This document shows positions 1 through 6,559 of a stretch of 13,773 nucleotides of DNA, piece after piece. The stretch's first letter is position 1; every line of letters begins with the position of its first letter. The stretch covers positions 1 through 13,773 of the forward strand of contig JADDPU010000207.1 in assembly GCA_016781725.1 (NCBI GenBank). Direction: 5' to 3'. The stretch comes from Rubrobacter sp. (GTDB taxonomy: Bacteria; Actinomycetota; Rubrobacteria; Rubrobacterales; Rubrobacteraceae). The notes beneath the pieces were generated by a model that worked only from the letters and a program-made list of their open reading frames with translations, searched no databases and was not told where the DNA came from. The position numbers and the translations under genes were made by a program.

Positions 1-25
1 TTATACGGGGCAATCGGTTTGTCAA
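1..25 (-). promoter_or_regulatory. possible leftward promoter cut by the window edge
   Basis: On the minus strand a perfect TTGACA (25 to 20) is followed 14 bases later by TATAA (5 to 1), which runs into the window edge. The TTGACA box is exact, but a 14-base spacer is short for a sigma-70-type promoter. The true -10 may lie just outside. If real, it would drive a gene to the left of the window, divergent from the hydrolase at 90. Confidence 0.25.
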
Positions 26-89
26 CGCAGAATCGGCCCGACGTTTTTCCGGTACGATCCGGGGCGTCGAGCGTTTCCTGGGAGGGTAG

Positions 90-1049
90 ATGAGGCTGAG
101 GTCGGCGCTGGTGGTGGTAGGGGGGGTTATCGGGGGGCTCGCGCTCTACAACCGGCGGCTCGAGTCGGGTGGTGGGGATCCGGCGAACAGGCTCGGCGGC
201 GAGGCGCGCTACTACCGGTGGAAGGGTGGGGACCTCGCTTACGCGGTAGCCGGGGAGGGGGAGCCGGTGCTGCTCGTGCACGGCATCTACGCCGGGGCTT
301 CCTCTTTCGAGTTCCGCAAGAACTTCGAGGAGTTGTCGCAAAGCTTCCGGGTTTATGCCCTGGATCTCCTGGGGTGCGGCATGTCCGGACGACCGCGGCG
401 GCGTTACGGGCCGGAGAGCGTGACCTCGCAGGTGGAGGACTTCGCGCGGGAGGAGATCGGGGGCCAGGCCCACCTCGTCGCCAGCTCGCTCTCGGCAGCG
501 CTCGTCGTCCCGGCCGCCGTGCGCAGCCCGCGCCTCTTCAAAAAGCTAGTCCTCATCTGTCCCACCGGCTACGGTACCCTCGACCGTCCCTCCGGGCGGC
601 TCGGCGACGCGGTCTACGGCCTCTTCCTCTCGCCGGTCATCGGGGAGACGCTCTACCACGCCATCGTCTCGAGGCCAGGCATACGCTACTACCTGAAGAA
701 CGTCGCCTACCACGACGACGGGCTCGTGACGCAAGAGCTGGTCGAAGCGTATTACCGGGCGGGCCACGGACCGGGGGCGAGGTACCTCCCTGCGGCCTTC
801 GTCTCCGGCAAGCTAAACTTGGGGATCGCAGACCGCTGGCCGCGGGTGCCGCACCGGACCCTGATCTGCTGGGGCCAGGAGGCCGAGACCCCGCCGGCCT
901 CCGAGGCGCGGCGCTTCGTGGGGCGCAACCCGAGGGCGGAGCAGCGCATCTTCAAGGACGCAGCCCTCCTGCCCCACGACGAGCGCGCGGAGGCCTTCAA
1001 CGCTGAGGTAAAGGGATTCTTGCTGAAGAAGCCGGGAGGCCGGGGCTAG
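90..1049 (+). CDS. membrane-anchored alpha/beta-fold hydrolase
   Basis: This 319-residue protein has the alpha/beta-hydrolase layout. Residues 5-20 form a hydrophobic helix, probably a membrane anchor or uncleaved signal. The oxyanion motif LLVHG is at 61-65, LDLLGCGMSGRP at 91-102, the nucleophile elbow at 131-135 and the probable catalytic His at 296 (LLPHDE). An acidic residue in the WGQEAE segment (261-266) is the likely third member. The elbow reads A-S-S-L-S where most relatives have G-x-S-x-G, so Ser133 would be the nucleophile in an unusual setting. The ATG start has GGAGG (81-85) four bases upstream. The substrate cannot be told; esterase or lipase-like enzymes and non-catalytic relatives are both possible. 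Its TAG stop shares the CTAG at 1046-1049 with the convergent thioesterase gene. Confidence 0.88.
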   Translation: MRLRSALVVVGGVIGGLALYNRRLESGGGDPANRLGGEARYYRWKGGDLAYAVAGEGEPVLLVHGIYAGASSFEFRKNFEELSQSFRVYALDLLGCGMSGRPRRRYGPESVTSQVEDFAREEIGGQAHLVASSLSAALVVPAAVRSPRLFKKLVLICPTGYGTLDRPSGRLGDAVYGLFLSPVIGETLYHAIVSRPGIRYYLKNVAYHDDGLVTQELVEAYYRAGHGPGARYLPAAFVSGKLNLGIADRWPRVPHRTLICWGQEAETPPASEARRFVGRNPRAEQRIFKDAALLPHDERAEAFNAEVKGFLLKKPGGRG

Positions 1050-1567
1050 GCCCGGCCCTCGCCGACGGAACGCCCGGCGCCCTCGCGGAAGATCATGCAC
1101 GTGGTGGTGGCGTGGCCGTAGAGCTTGCCCGACGCGTCCGTCAGGCGCGCCTCGGCGGTGGCGATGCGGCCCCCGACGTGGATCGTGTTGCCTTCGCAGA
1201 GAAGCCGGCCGGTCTGGGTGGTGATCGGGCGCAGGAAGTTCACCTTCAGCTCGACAGTCGTGTACCCGACGCCGGCAGGTAGCTCGGTCTGGATCGCGCA
1301 ACCCATCGCCGAGTCGAAGAGCGTGCAGGCGAGGCCCCCGTGGACGCTGCCGATGGGGTTATAGTGGTACTCGGCGGGCTCGCACTCGAAGACTACCCTG
1401 CCCTCCTCGACCTCCACGAACCCGAAGCCGATGAGCCGGGCGATCGGCGGTTCGGGGAGCTCCCCCCGCAGCATCGCCCGCAGGTAGTCGAGCCCGGCCA
1501 TCTCCCTGGCGGCCTCGGCGCCCGGTGCCGGGTCCTCCCAGCCCACCGTCCGGGTGCGATCCATCAT
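1046..1567 (-). CDS. PaaI-family hotdog-fold thioesterase
   Basis: The 173-residue product matches the short hotdog acyl-CoA thioesterases of the PaaI/YbgC-like group, which hydrolyse acyl- or aryl-CoA thioesters in the cytoplasm. The hallmark is N70-PIGSVHGG (70-78) followed by LFDSAMG (83-89), with Asp85 at the usual catalytic acidic position. Next come a strand with ELKVNFLRP (106-113) and a closing strand, GHATTTCMIF. Two adjacent ATG codons (1567 and 1564) follow a strong SD, GGAAGGGGG, and the second has the better spacing. The open frame continues far upstream, but that part is low-complexity antisense of the neighbouring membrane gene, so I start here. It lies 110 bases downstream of the membrane protein gene and may be co-transcribed with it. 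The physiological substrate is unknown. Confidence 0.9.
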   Translation of the reverse strand: MMDRTRTVGWEDPAPGAEAAREMAGLDYLRAMLRGELPEPPIARLIGFGFVEVEEGRVVFECEPAEYHYNPIGSVHGGLACTLFDSAMGCAIQTELPAGVGYTTVELKVNFLRPITTQTGRLLCEGNTIHVGGRIATAEARLTDASGKLYGHATTTCMIFREGAGRSVGEGRA

Positions 1568-1665
1568 GCCCCCTTCCGGGCCAACGAGTTCAGGTGCGCC
1601 TCCGGATGCTCCACGGTTCCCTCCATGTGCTCTGGATCTTCGGCGGTGTCGCCGGGCTCGGGGGC

Positions 1666-1681
1666 GTAGCCGGACGGCTAC
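1666..1681 (-). other. hairpin at the 3' end of the membrane protein gene
   Basis: GTAGCC and GGCTAC pair around a four-base loop, right over the stop codon of the membrane protein gene. No T-run follows on the minus strand, so it does not look like a classical intrinsic terminator. It may only affect mRNA stability between that gene and the thioesterase gene. Confidence 0.3.
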
Positions 1682-2295
1682 TTCGTGGTGGGTGCGCCGC
1701 GGGCCGTTCGCCGCGCTCGCAAGAAAGAGAGGAAACCTCGCACGGCGAGCGAGAGGCCAAGCCACACCCAGCCGAGGCCGAAGAGAACCCACAAAATCGC
1801 GCCGAAGGAGCCCAGGTCCTGGGCGAACGAGACGAGGCCGCAGAGCGAGCCCATGACGAACGGCGCGAGGCCCCAGGTGGGCAGCGCCCCGTCGCGTGGG
1901 GCGGCGACGGCGAAGAGGATAGAGCCCACGGCCAGGACGAGCAGCCCGAGCCGGAAGGCGCGGTACGCGGGCGCCGTCATGATGTAGGTGTCGTCTATGT
2001 TGAGCCAGTACAACCCCACGTCGCCGGCGAGGATCATGAGTAGCCCGAGGACGGCGACGAAGAACCCCACCTTCTCCAGCAACCCGGAACGCCCCGCCTG
2101 GCGCAGCTGCAGGCCTATCAAACCCAGAAGGATCAGCAGCGGGGCCGAGGGGAACATCTTCCAGAAAACGTTCGGCGTGTGGAACAGGGAATCGGAGAGG
2201 GAGACGCCTACCGGGGAGAGCGCCCACAGTACGCCGCCGGGCACTACCAGTAGCCCGCTCCACCTCAGGATGAACGATAAAACCTTACTGACCAA
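1678..2295 (-). CDS. six-helix integral membrane protein of unknown function
   Basis: The 205-residue protein is strongly hydrophobic, with about six predicted membrane segments near residues 10-27, 48-64, 76-98, 113-133, 140-158 and 163-188. It ends in a basic, presumably cytoplasmic tail (FLRARRTARG). I recognise no catalytic motif and do not assign a family. The start is TTG at 2295, preceded by a purine-rich GGAAGGGGAAGAGGG that can serve as the ribosome site. There is no better ATG or GTG nearby in this frame. It starts 39 bases after the stop of the small lipoprotein gene on the same strand, and the thioesterase follows, so the three genes may form an operon. Confidence 0.72.
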   Translation of the reverse strand: MVSKVLSFILRWSGLLVVPGGVLWALSPVGVSLSDSLFHTPNVFWKMFPSAPLLILLGLIGLQLRQAGRSGLLEKVGFFVAVLGLLMILAGDVGLYWLNIDDTYIMTAPAYRAFRLGLLVLAVGSILFAVAAPRDGALPTWGLAPFVMGSLCGLVSFAQDLGSFGAILWVLFGLGWVWLGLSLAVRGFLSFLRARRTARGAPTTK

Positions 2296-2334
2296 GATCC
2301 CTCTTCCCCTTCCGAGTCACCGCGGCGGCCGGGA

Positions 2335-2691
2335 TCAATAGCTCGGCAGCGGGCCGCCGGCGTCCTTGAGCACGTAACCCTGGAACATCTTCTTCACCAC
2401 ATCGGGGTTGTTCCCCGCTATGTTCTTGTTCCTCTTCGGGTCGCTCGTCAGGTCGAAGAGCTTGGCCCCCGCGCCGTCGTGGCGGGCGAACATAACGTAC
2501 CTCTCGTCCCTGGCCCAGACGTGATCGTGGTAGGCGACTCTAGATCCCCCACTCGGAAGGTACTCCTCGGGCATTCGCGTCGGGTTGCTGGTGACGGCGC
2601 CGCACCCGGCCGCGCCGAGCATGGTCGCTCCAGCCGCGCCGGCGCCGGCGACCTTCAGAAAGTCCCGGCGCGTAAGGGTACGTCTGGTCAA
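2335..2691 (-). CDS. Tat lipoprotein with only the C-terminal tail of a sulfatase (internally deleted)
   Basis: The 118-residue product begins with a Tat signal (TRRDFLK at residues 7-13), a hydrophobic stretch and a lipobox ending at Cys30, so it should be an exported lipoprotein. Residues 59-118 look like the end of a sulfatase. R-x-E-x-Y-V at 61-66 and LFDLTSDP followed by N90 line up with RTENYL and LYDLRRDP...N of the complete sulfatase at 9739-11379. The catalytic domain (Cys-x-Pro-Ser-Arg and metal ligands) is absent, and the sulfatase tail follows a short linker directly. The frame is open and the start is sound: TTG at 2691 has AGGAGG six bases upstream, better than the upstream GTG at 2712. 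I read it as an in-frame deletion derivative of a Tat lipoprotein sulfatase. It cannot be an active sulfatase. It may be a relic or a repurposed small lipoprotein. Confidence 0.7.
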   Translation of the reverse strand: MTRRTLTRRDFLKVAGAGAAGATMLGAAGCGAVTSNPTRMPEEYLPSGGSRVAYHDHVWARDERYVMFARHDGAGAKLFDLTSDPKRNKNIAGNNPDVVKKMFQGYVLKDAGGPLPSY

Positions 2692-2800
2692 ACCTTGCCT
2701 CCTGATCTCCACCGGCCCACGCGCGCGGGGCCGGCCCCGAAAACCTCAACGCCAAAGAGAGCGCCCGGCGTCGCGTAGTCCGCGATCTCTCCCGGGCGGG

Positions 2801-2817
2801 CCGGGGAGTGTCCCCGG
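2801..2817 (-). other. GC-rich hairpin in the lipoprotein-gene leader
   Basis: CCGGGGA and TCCCCGG pair perfectly around a three-base loop. The hairpin lies about 110 bases upstream of the TTG start of the small lipoprotein gene and inside its likely untranslated leader. It lacks a T-run, so I do not call a terminator. Confidence 0.4.
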
Positions 2818-2847
2818 GTCACGCCTGCACGGGCGATGCCGCCGAGG

Positions 2848-2876
2848 ATTATAGCGAATAGAGACCGAGCCCGCAG
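2848..2876 (-). promoter_or_regulatory. candidate promoter of the lipoprotein gene
   Basis: A perfect TATAAT on the minus strand (2853 to 2848) stands out in a GC-rich setting. The -35 position, 17 bases upstream, reads CTGCGG, which is poor, so an activator or an alternative sigma factor might be needed. The implied transcript begins near 2841 and leaves a leader of about 150 bases before the TTG at 2691. Confidence 0.4.
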
Positions 2877-3038
2877 GTCGTCCGCAAAAAGACCGCGGGC
2901 CCCTCACACGAGGTACCCCTCGGGCTCGCGTTGGGCCCGAAGTTCGATTATGGTAGGCGCGGCGTTAAGCGACCACCAAAGGATGGATATGCGCTTCGGA
3001 GGACGACTAGAGGCCGACCGCTCCCTGGCGAGGTCTTC

Positions 3039-4025
3039 GTGAACTGGCTAGTTACCGGCGGCTGCGGGTTTATCGGGACGGCCCTGATCCACTCTCTGAT
3101 GAAGGAGGGCGGGCGCGGCGTCCGCGTGGTGGACAATCTGGCAGTGGGCGCGCGCGAGGACTTGGCCTCCGTCTGCGACTTCGTGGAGGGACCTGGCGAG
3201 GGTCCGATCTCCCCCGGCGTCGAGCTCGTGGTCGGCGACATCCTGGACGAGGATCTGGCGTTGCGGGCCGCCGAGGGTGCCGACGTGATCGTGCACCTCG
3301 CCGCCAACACGGGGGTCATGCCCTCGGTCGAGGACCCTCGCGGCGACTGCATGATGAACGTCGTCGGCACCCTCAATTTTCTCGAGGCCGCCAGGCACGC
3401 CGGCGTTGGGCGTTTCGTCTTCGCCTCGAGTGGCGGGACCGTTATCGGCGAGGCCGAGCCGCCGATACACGAGGAGATGACCCCGCATCCCGTCGCCCCC
3501 TACGGGGCGAGCAAGCTCGCCGGCGAGGGCTACTGCTCGGCTTACTTCAGGACCTTCGGGGTCGAGACGGTGGCTCTGCGCTTCGGCAACGTCTACGGGC
3601 CGCTCTCGGGCCACAAGAACAGCGCGGTCGCCCGCTTTATAAAGAGGGCCTCTCAGGGGGAGGCGCTCGAGATCTACGGCGACGGCACCCAGACCCGCGA
3701 CTTTATCTTTGTGGAGGACCTGGTGCGGGCCGTGCGGCTCTCGGCGACCGCCGAAGGGGTGGGGGGCGAGCTGTTCCAGATCGCCACCAGCGCCGAGACC
3801 ACCGTGCAGGAGCTCGTGGATAAACTCCTCCCGGCCCTGGCCAGGGCCGGCATCAAAGACGTCGAGGTCCGCAACACCGCGGCCCGCAAGGGGGAGGTCC
3901 GCCGCAACTTCGCCGACACCTCCAAGGCAAAGCGCATGCTCGGCTGGCAAGCCGAGGTCACCCTCGACGAGGGCCTCAGGCGCACGGTGGAGTGGTTTAT
4001 GGGGCCGACGGGTCCCGGCTCGTAG
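3039..4025 (+). CDS. NAD-dependent sugar-nucleotide epimerase/dehydratase (GalE-like extended SDR)
   Basis: The 328-residue protein is an extended short-chain dehydrogenase acting on nucleotide sugars. The NAD-binding TGGCGFIG is at 6-13, acidic D32 follows strand 2, and GDILD is at 66-70. The catalytic set is Ser130/131 with Tyr155-x-x-x-Lys159 (PYGASK). The substrate-domain signatures are RFGNVYGP (181-188) and IYGDGTQTRDFIFVEDL (212-228). This pattern fits UDP-glucose or UDP-N-acetylglucosamine/uronic acid 4-epimerases; the exact sugar cannot be read from sequence. I start at GTG 3039, where GAGG lies five bases upstream and the Rossmann strand begins immediately. The open frame extends to 2931 without recognisable protein. 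Its last 29 bases overlap the convergent flippase gene. It probably supplies a nucleotide sugar to the neighbouring glycan genes. Confidence 0.9.
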   Translation: MNWLVTGGCGFIGTALIHSLMKEGGRGVRVVDNLAVGAREDLASVCDFVEGPGEGPISPGVELVVGDILDEDLALRAAEGADVIVHLAANTGVMPSVEDPRGDCMMNVVGTLNFLEAARHAGVGRFVFASSGGTVIGEAEPPIHEEMTPHPVAPYGASKLAGEGYCSAYFRTFGVETVALRFGNVYGPLSGHKNSAVARFIKRASQGEALEIYGDGTQTRDFIFVEDLVRAVRLSATAEGVGGELFQIATSAETTVQELVDKLLPALARAGIKDVEVRNTAARKGEVRRNFADTSKAKRMLGWQAEVTLDEGLRRTVEWFMGPTGPGS

Positions 4026-5295
4026 CCGGCGGAGTGGGTCTTCTGCGGGCAGCAAGGTAGAGGGCCGCCTGGGCCATCGCCGCGGCGAAGACGCCGAGGG
4101 AGAGGGAGTAGGCCACCCTCTCGACCACGCCGACGCTAAGCGCCGTGAGGCAGAAGGTGGAGACGGGTAGCCCCACGAACCACCCGAGCGCCGCGACCCG
4201 TCCGTGGCCGAGGGCGAAGAGCGCCTGGTTGAGCGTCTCCGAGAGGAGATAGAAGGCCGCGAGCGCCGCCAGCGTCGCCAGCAGACCCTGGTCGGCCTCG
4301 AACGCCTCGCCGTAGACCAGCCGCACCGCCCACTCGCCAAGAAGCCACGTGCCGGCCACCATCGCGACCCCCACGGCGCCCACCGCCAACACCGCCCTGA
4401 GCACGAAGCGGTCAAAGCCCGCCGCGCCCTCCGTCGCCAGGGCGCGACTCGCGTGGGGCAAAAGGCTCGAGACCACGGGGCTCAAGACGTACTGGGGCGT
4501 GCGCGCGAGGATGAGGGCCGAGGCGAGAAGCGCTATCTGATCACTCGTGCCGCCCAAGAGCCTGAGGAGGAGGGGTCCCCCGTTCATGAGCGCCTGGGCA
4601 AACGCGACGCACGCGAGCACCGGTCCGGCGAACCGCAGGGCCCCCAGGGCGGAGAAGGGCGCGCCCGCCTTCTCGGGGGCCGCCTCGGGCACGGGACGGA
4701 CGGCCAGTACGGCGACGAGCGGCGCGAGGACCAGGGCCGCGGCGGGTCCGACCATCCCTGTCCCGACGAACAGGAGGACTACCGCGATGAGCAGGCGGCT
4801 GGAAGACTCGACGACGTGCAGCGCCCCCAGGCGCGCGAACTGCCGCCTCCCACCGAACGTACCGCGCCGGAAATACTCAGGGGCGAGGGCCGCCACGGCT
4901 GCCACGTAGGCGACCGTCAGCATCCAGTCTCCCTCAAAGACCGCGCCCGTTAGCAGGGGGGCCATCAACGCTGAGAGAAACAGGAACGCTGCCAGCAGCC
5001 CCGTCTGGAACCTCTTTACGGAAGAGATCACGGGCCGCGGGTCTTCGCCGCGCGCCTCCCTCTCGGCGACGTAGCGGCCGAGGGTCTGGGAGACCCCGAT
5101 CCAGAGCACCTGCGCGACGAGGAAGACGACCGTCCAAAGGACCGCGAAGTCGCCGTAGCGGGCCTCCCCGAGCGAGCGTCCCGCGTACCCGTGGAAGACG
5201 AAGGTCAAGAGCCCCGAGGTGGCGAACGCGAACGCGACGTAGGCGCTCCCGGCGCCCGCCCCCTGCTGCCCCTTGAGCCCGGCAAAAAGTCTCAT
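3997..5295 (-). CDS. polysaccharide/lipid-linked glycan flippase (Wzx/MATE-MOP type)
   Basis: The 432-residue protein has roughly twelve to fourteen hydrophobic segments spread along its length and charged cytoplasmic loops. Features such as GYAGRSLGEARYGDFAVLW near the N-terminus (36-54), GVSQTLGRYVAE and PEYFRRGTFGGRRQFARLG are typical of the polysaccharide-transporter branch of the MOP superfamily. These proteins move undecaprenyl-linked sugars across the inner membrane. The start is ATG 5295; the sequence before it (AATCTCTCTC) has no good SD. It is the last gene of the minus-strand operon, 66 bases after the GT2 gene. Its final 29 bases overlap the end of the convergent epimerase gene. 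Its cargo is inferred only from context. Confidence 0.88.
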   Translation of the reverse strand: MRLFAGLKGQQGAGAGSAYVAFAFATSGLLTFVFHGYAGRSLGEARYGDFAVLWTVVFLVAQVLWIGVSQTLGRYVAEREARGEDPRPVISSVKRFQTGLLAAFLFLSALMAPLLTGAVFEGDWMLTVAYVAAVAALAPEYFRRGTFGGRRQFARLGALHVVESSSRLLIAVVLLFVGTGMVGPAAALVLAPLVAVLAVRPVPEAAPEKAGAPFSALGALRFAGPVLACVAFAQALMNGGPLLLRLLGGTSDQIALLASALILARTPQYVLSPVVSSLLPHASRALATEGAAGFDRFVLRAVLAVGAVGVAMVAGTWLLGEWAVRLVYGEAFEADQGLLATLAALAAFYLLSETLNQALFALGHGRVAALGWFVGLPVSTFCLTALSVGVVERVAYSLSLGVFAAAMAQAALYLAARRRPTPPATSRDPSAP

Positions 5296-5361
5296 GAGAG
5301 AGATTCTAAGCGCCGGGACGCCGAAGAGCGCCGACTACCGCAGGCCTCTCGTGACCCTGCC

Positions 5362-6414
5362 TCAGCGCAGCCAGGTCGAGATGATGACCCGGAAGACCCC
5401 GAGCGGGTAGGCAAGCCTCGGGGGCTTCTTGGTCTCGCCGGCGGCGCGGCTCATCATCGAGACGGGCACCTGCGCGAAGCGCAGCTTGTGCTTGAGGCCC
5501 TCGAGGATGATCTCGTTGGCGTTGAAGCGGTCCTCGCGCAGGTTGAGCTTGTGGAGCTCCGAGACCCTTATCGCGCGGTAGCCGTTCGTGCAGTCGGAGA
5601 CCTTGACGCCGGTGAGCAGCGAGATCATGCGCGAGAAGAATACGACCCCGACGTGGCGGACGCTCCCGGCCTCCTCGTAGAAGCCCATGAAACGGGAGCC
5701 GAGCACGAAGTCCGCCTCCCCCTCGATGATGGGCTTTACGAGACGGTCGAGCTCCTCGGGCTTGTACTGCCCGTCGGCGTCGAGGTTGACGACGATCTGG
5801 GAGCGTTCGGTCTGCGCTATGGCGAACCCCGTCCGCAATGCGTCGCCCTGACCCCTGTTGACGACGTGGCTCACAACTGGTACGCCCTCCTCAAGGGCGA
5901 TGGCCGCCGTCGCGTCGGTCGAGCCGTCGTCGACGACTACCGTCTTTACCTCGTGGCCAAGGACCTCATCGGGGATGCGGCGCAGCACCTCCCTGATGCC
6001 GCCCTCCTCGTTGTAGGCTGGCACGACGATCAAGACCTCGCCGGGGTGGCCTTCGGCCCTCTCTTTGGGGGAGAGGTACTTCTCTGAGTACTCCCTGACG
6101 GCGAGGCCCGTGACGATCTCGCCGCTGCGGCGCCCAGCCTCGCGTACCCTGCCCAGCAGGTTCAAAAAGAGGGCGAAGAGCAAGAGGTTCGCGAGCCCGA
6201 GCAGGGCGAAAGCCCGGTTCTCCAGGCCGAGCAGGCGGCTCACGGGCTCGAAGATCTGCGGGACCACCGAGACAAGCAACACGCCCAGGGCGATGGCCAG
6301 GGAGAGGAGCAGGTCGAGCCTGCTCCCCCCCCTGCGAAAGCGGTAGACGCCGTACACCGCGAAGAGCAGCGCTATGACGACGCCGGCGATGCTTATGTGT
6401 TCGGCCTGCAGCAT
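5362..6414 (-). CDS. DUF2304-GT2 fusion, polyprenyl-phosphate glycosyltransferase-like
   Basis: Two parts are joined in 350 residues. Residues 1-110 have three membrane helices (about 8-25, 33-52, 67-89) and the look of DUF2304, a small membrane protein usually encoded beside a GT2 gene. Residues 125-350 form a GT-A catalytic domain of the DPM1/polyprenyl-phosphate-sugar-synthase kind: IVVPAYNEE (129-137), VVVDDGSTD (160-167), a DxD in NLDADGQ (210-216), FVLGSR (236-241) and DCTNGYR (274-280). Such enzymes move a sugar from a nucleotide donor to polyprenyl phosphate on the cytoplasmic face. The ATG at 6414 overlaps the TGA of the small upstream ORF as TGATG. Its own SD is weak, so translational coupling is plausible. 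It sits between sqdB and the flippase, so UDP-sulfoquinovose is a conceivable donor, but that is inference. Confidence 0.9.
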   Translation of the reverse strand: MLQAEHISIAGVVIALLFAVYGVYRFRRGGSRLDLLLSLAIALGVLLVSVVPQIFEPVSRLLGLENRAFALLGLANLLLFALFLNLLGRVREAGRRSGEIVTGLAVREYSEKYLSPKERAEGHPGEVLIVVPAYNEEGGIREVLRRIPDEVLGHEVKTVVVDDGSTDATAAIALEEGVPVVSHVVNRGQGDALRTGFAIAQTERSQIVVNLDADGQYKPEELDRLVKPIIEGEADFVLGSRFMGFYEEAGSVRHVGVVFFSRMISLLTGVKVSDCTNGYRAIRVSELHKLNLREDRFNANEIILEGLKHKLRFAQVPVSMMSRAAGETKKPPRLAYPLGVFRVIISTWLR

Positions 6415-6491
6415 CAGATCTCGCTCGGTTCCGCGGGGGCCCTGTTGATGCGCTGCTTGGCCTTACCCGTCTTCCAGCTCACGCTCGGCAC
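6414..6491 (-). CDS. possible 25-residue small ORF coupled to the GT2 gene
   Basis: A GTG at 6491 is preceded by GGAGGTGATA, nearly the full anti-SD complement, with five bases between GGAGG and GTG. This is the strongest ribosome site on this strand. The frame encodes 25 residues, starting (M)PSVSWKTGKAKQRINRAP, and is basic and GC-rich at third positions. It ends in TGATG, whose ATG starts the GT2 gene. It could be a real microprotein, or a leader that delivers ribosomes to GT2, whose own SD is weak. I recognise no family. The alternative is chance, although the strong SD argues against that. Confidence 0.4.
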   Translation of the reverse strand: MPSVSWKTGKAKQRINRAPAEPSEI

Positions 6492-6559
6492 TATCACCTC
6501 CGGGTCTATTCTATCCCGATGCTCCAGAGCCGCACAGTACAAAGATAGGTCCACAGTGC

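Larger units (their letters stand above)
2692..3038. other. intergenic region between the lipoprotein gene and the epimerase gene
   Basis: This is a 347-base divergent intergenic region. It holds a minus-strand -10 box (2848-2853) and a GC hairpin (2801-2817), listed separately, and a small hairpin CGAGG-TACC-CCTCG near 2910. I found no persuasive promoter for the rightward epimerase gene. The open frames crossing this stretch have no recognisable protein and unconvincing composition. Confidence 0.6.

Noticed and set aside
1666..1681. Intrinsic terminator after the membrane protein gene
   Set aside because: The hairpin is short, overlaps the stop codon and is not followed by a T-run.
2905..2965. 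tRNA-like stretch with GTTCGATT
   Set aside because: The bases around the T-loop-like motif do not pair, and no acceptor or anticodon stem can be drawn.
2931..3038. Upstream extension of the epimerase to TTG 2931
   Set aside because: The added residues are basic and unstructured, while the GTG at 3039 has an SD and starts right at the Rossmann strand.
3048..4415. Long minus-strand open frame opposite the epimerase
   Set aside because: It is antisense to a clear SDR enzyme, rich in Arg, Ser and Pro, and shows no family motif; high-GC coding DNA commonly leaves such frames open.
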